Source of the DNA: CAVQEK01 sp964596645
Lineage (GTDB): Bacteria > Bacteroidota > Bacteroidia > Cytophagales > Cyclobacteriaceae
Assembly (NCBI GenBank): GCA_964596645.1
Contig: CAZQVB010000016.1
Coordinates: forward strand, 39,971 to 103,970
DNA length: 64,000 bases
Direction: 5' to 3'
Below are positions 63,507 to 64,000 of the stretch, one piece after another. Under the pieces are notes generated by a model that did not search any database, was not told the origin of the DNA, and worked only from the letters and a program-made list of their open reading frames with translations. Each line of letters starts with the position of its first letter. Positions within the stretch are counted from its first letter, which is position 1. A program made the position numbers and the translations under genes.

Positions 63507-64000
63507 CCCATACACCACAACGCTCCTCCGGTGGCCGGTCTTCCTTAAAGGAATGGTCGCCAGCATGGTGGCGCTCATGCTAATTGTACTGGCCGGCCCC
63601 ACCCAGGCCCAAATAGCCCCGGTAGACGCCCGCCTGCAAGTGCAGCCGCCCTACAGCATCTACCTGAGCGACTACACCTCGCCTGCCTCCGACCGCCTGC
63701 GCCTCAGCCTCACCCTGCTCGACCTGAGCAAAAGCGGCCTGGAAGTCGGCCTGCGCTTTGTGCTGGAGGCCCCCGGCCTGCGCATCGCCACCGCGCCCGA
63801 CTACCGCGGCGAGCCCTTCTACCTCGATGGCGGTCGGCAGCTGCTGCTCGAGGGCTACGAGTTGGCCGACTACTTCCGCCCCGGGCATATGGTCTTCCAG
63901 GGCATAGAGGCAGGCCAGTTTGTGCGCAACGGCACGCGGCTGCCTGAGGGGCTCTACCGCTTTAGTGTGGAAGTGTACGAATACACCCGGCCCGGCAAGG
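63490..64000 (+). CDS. TANFOR-type secreted protein (3' truncated by window edge)
   Basis: Open to the end of the window (170 codons seen). Start is either ATG 63490, overlapping the previous gene by 17 bp, or, better, ATG 63553, which gives the signal peptide MVASMVALMLIVLAGPTQAQ. The visible part follows the TANFOR N-terminal pattern: VQPPYSIYLSDYTSPASDRLRLSLTLLDL, then FYLDGGRQLLLEGYELADYFRPGHMVFQG and LPEGLYRFSVEVYEYTRPGK. Members are long secreted Bacteroidota proteins linked to gliding and T9SS gene sets. Third gene of the operon. Confidence 0.72.
   Translation, partial: MHIHFNPYTTTLLRWPVFLKGMVASMVALMLIVLAGPTQAQIAPVDARLQVQPPYSIYLSDYTSPASDRLRLSLTLLDLSKSGLEVGLRFVLEAPGLRIATAPDYRGEPFYLDGGRQLLLEGYELADYFRPGHMVFQGIEAGQFVRNGTRLPEGLYRFSVEVYEYTRPGK

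Noticed and set aside
1..64000. tRNA, rRNA or replication origin
   Set aside because: The intergenic regions were read for cloverleaf ends and DnaA-like box clusters by eye; none seen, but a covariance-model search was not possible.

Overview
This is a fragment of a chromosome from a Bacteroidota bacterium, most likely a free-living, probably marine or sediment Cytophagales-type organism; the genus cannot be named from the sequence. Evidence: a short 287-residue primary sigma factor with TAnnTTTG-type promoter boxes, type IX secretion (T9SS) C-terminal sorting domains, SprB-like repeats, a TANFOR-type protein, a lipid-anchored BamA relative (TamL), many lipoproteins with a Cys lipobox, a LytTR regulator, glycosidases and a sulfatase. 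No tRNA, rRNA or CRISPR array was seen. There is one run of 10 N at 46944-46953.

Layout. 1-4960: truncated adenylate cyclase, two lipoproteins, a DUF1697 protein and a saccharopine-dehydrogenase-like protein. 5100-8400: AT-richer accessory stretch with a MazEF-type toxin-antitoxin pair, a decayed IS1595-type transposase and a GH20 hexosaminidase lipoprotein. 8434-18986: a WD40 protein and a 3077-residue four-module T9SS cargo protein. 19500-28360: DEAD-box helicase, galE, then a nitrogen-flavoured run (GS-like ligase, APH-like kinase, HAD phosphatase, type II glutamine synthetase, GNAT-nitrilase fusion). 28357-32048: lipid A-type acyltransferase and a tightly overlapping cupin / NnrS-like / haem-copper-oxidase-like operon preceded by an FNR-type palindrome. 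32192-38521: GH10 xylanase, rpoD, GH39-like protein and sulfatase. 38603-49660: mostly housekeeping genes: cytochrome c, VTT membrane protein, the pcm-thioesterase-hypothetical-proB-proA operon, LytTR regulator, PAP2, hemF, tamL (split by the N gap) and a SpoU methyltransferase.

49670-58935 is a second accessory island, visibly AT-richer than its surroundings. A RAYT-like transposase flanked by near-identical REP-like repeats lies at its left edge and a second decayed copy of the same IS1595-type element at its right edge. Inside are a YD-repeat lipoprotein, a dead outer-membrane-barrel gene, a secreted protein of unknown function, and the most interesting locus: a HlyD-type adaptor, a C39-peptidase ABC exporter, a small winged-helix protein whose own C-terminus carries a double-glycine leader-like motif, two double-glycine precursor peptides (60 and 52 residues; the 52-residue one is easy to miss) and a small four-helix membrane protein. 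I read it as a peptide export (bacteriocin or signalling) cassette.

58936-64000 is a T9SS-linked operon: SprB-like cargo with sorting domain, an outer-membrane barrel, and a TANFOR-type protein that runs off the window.
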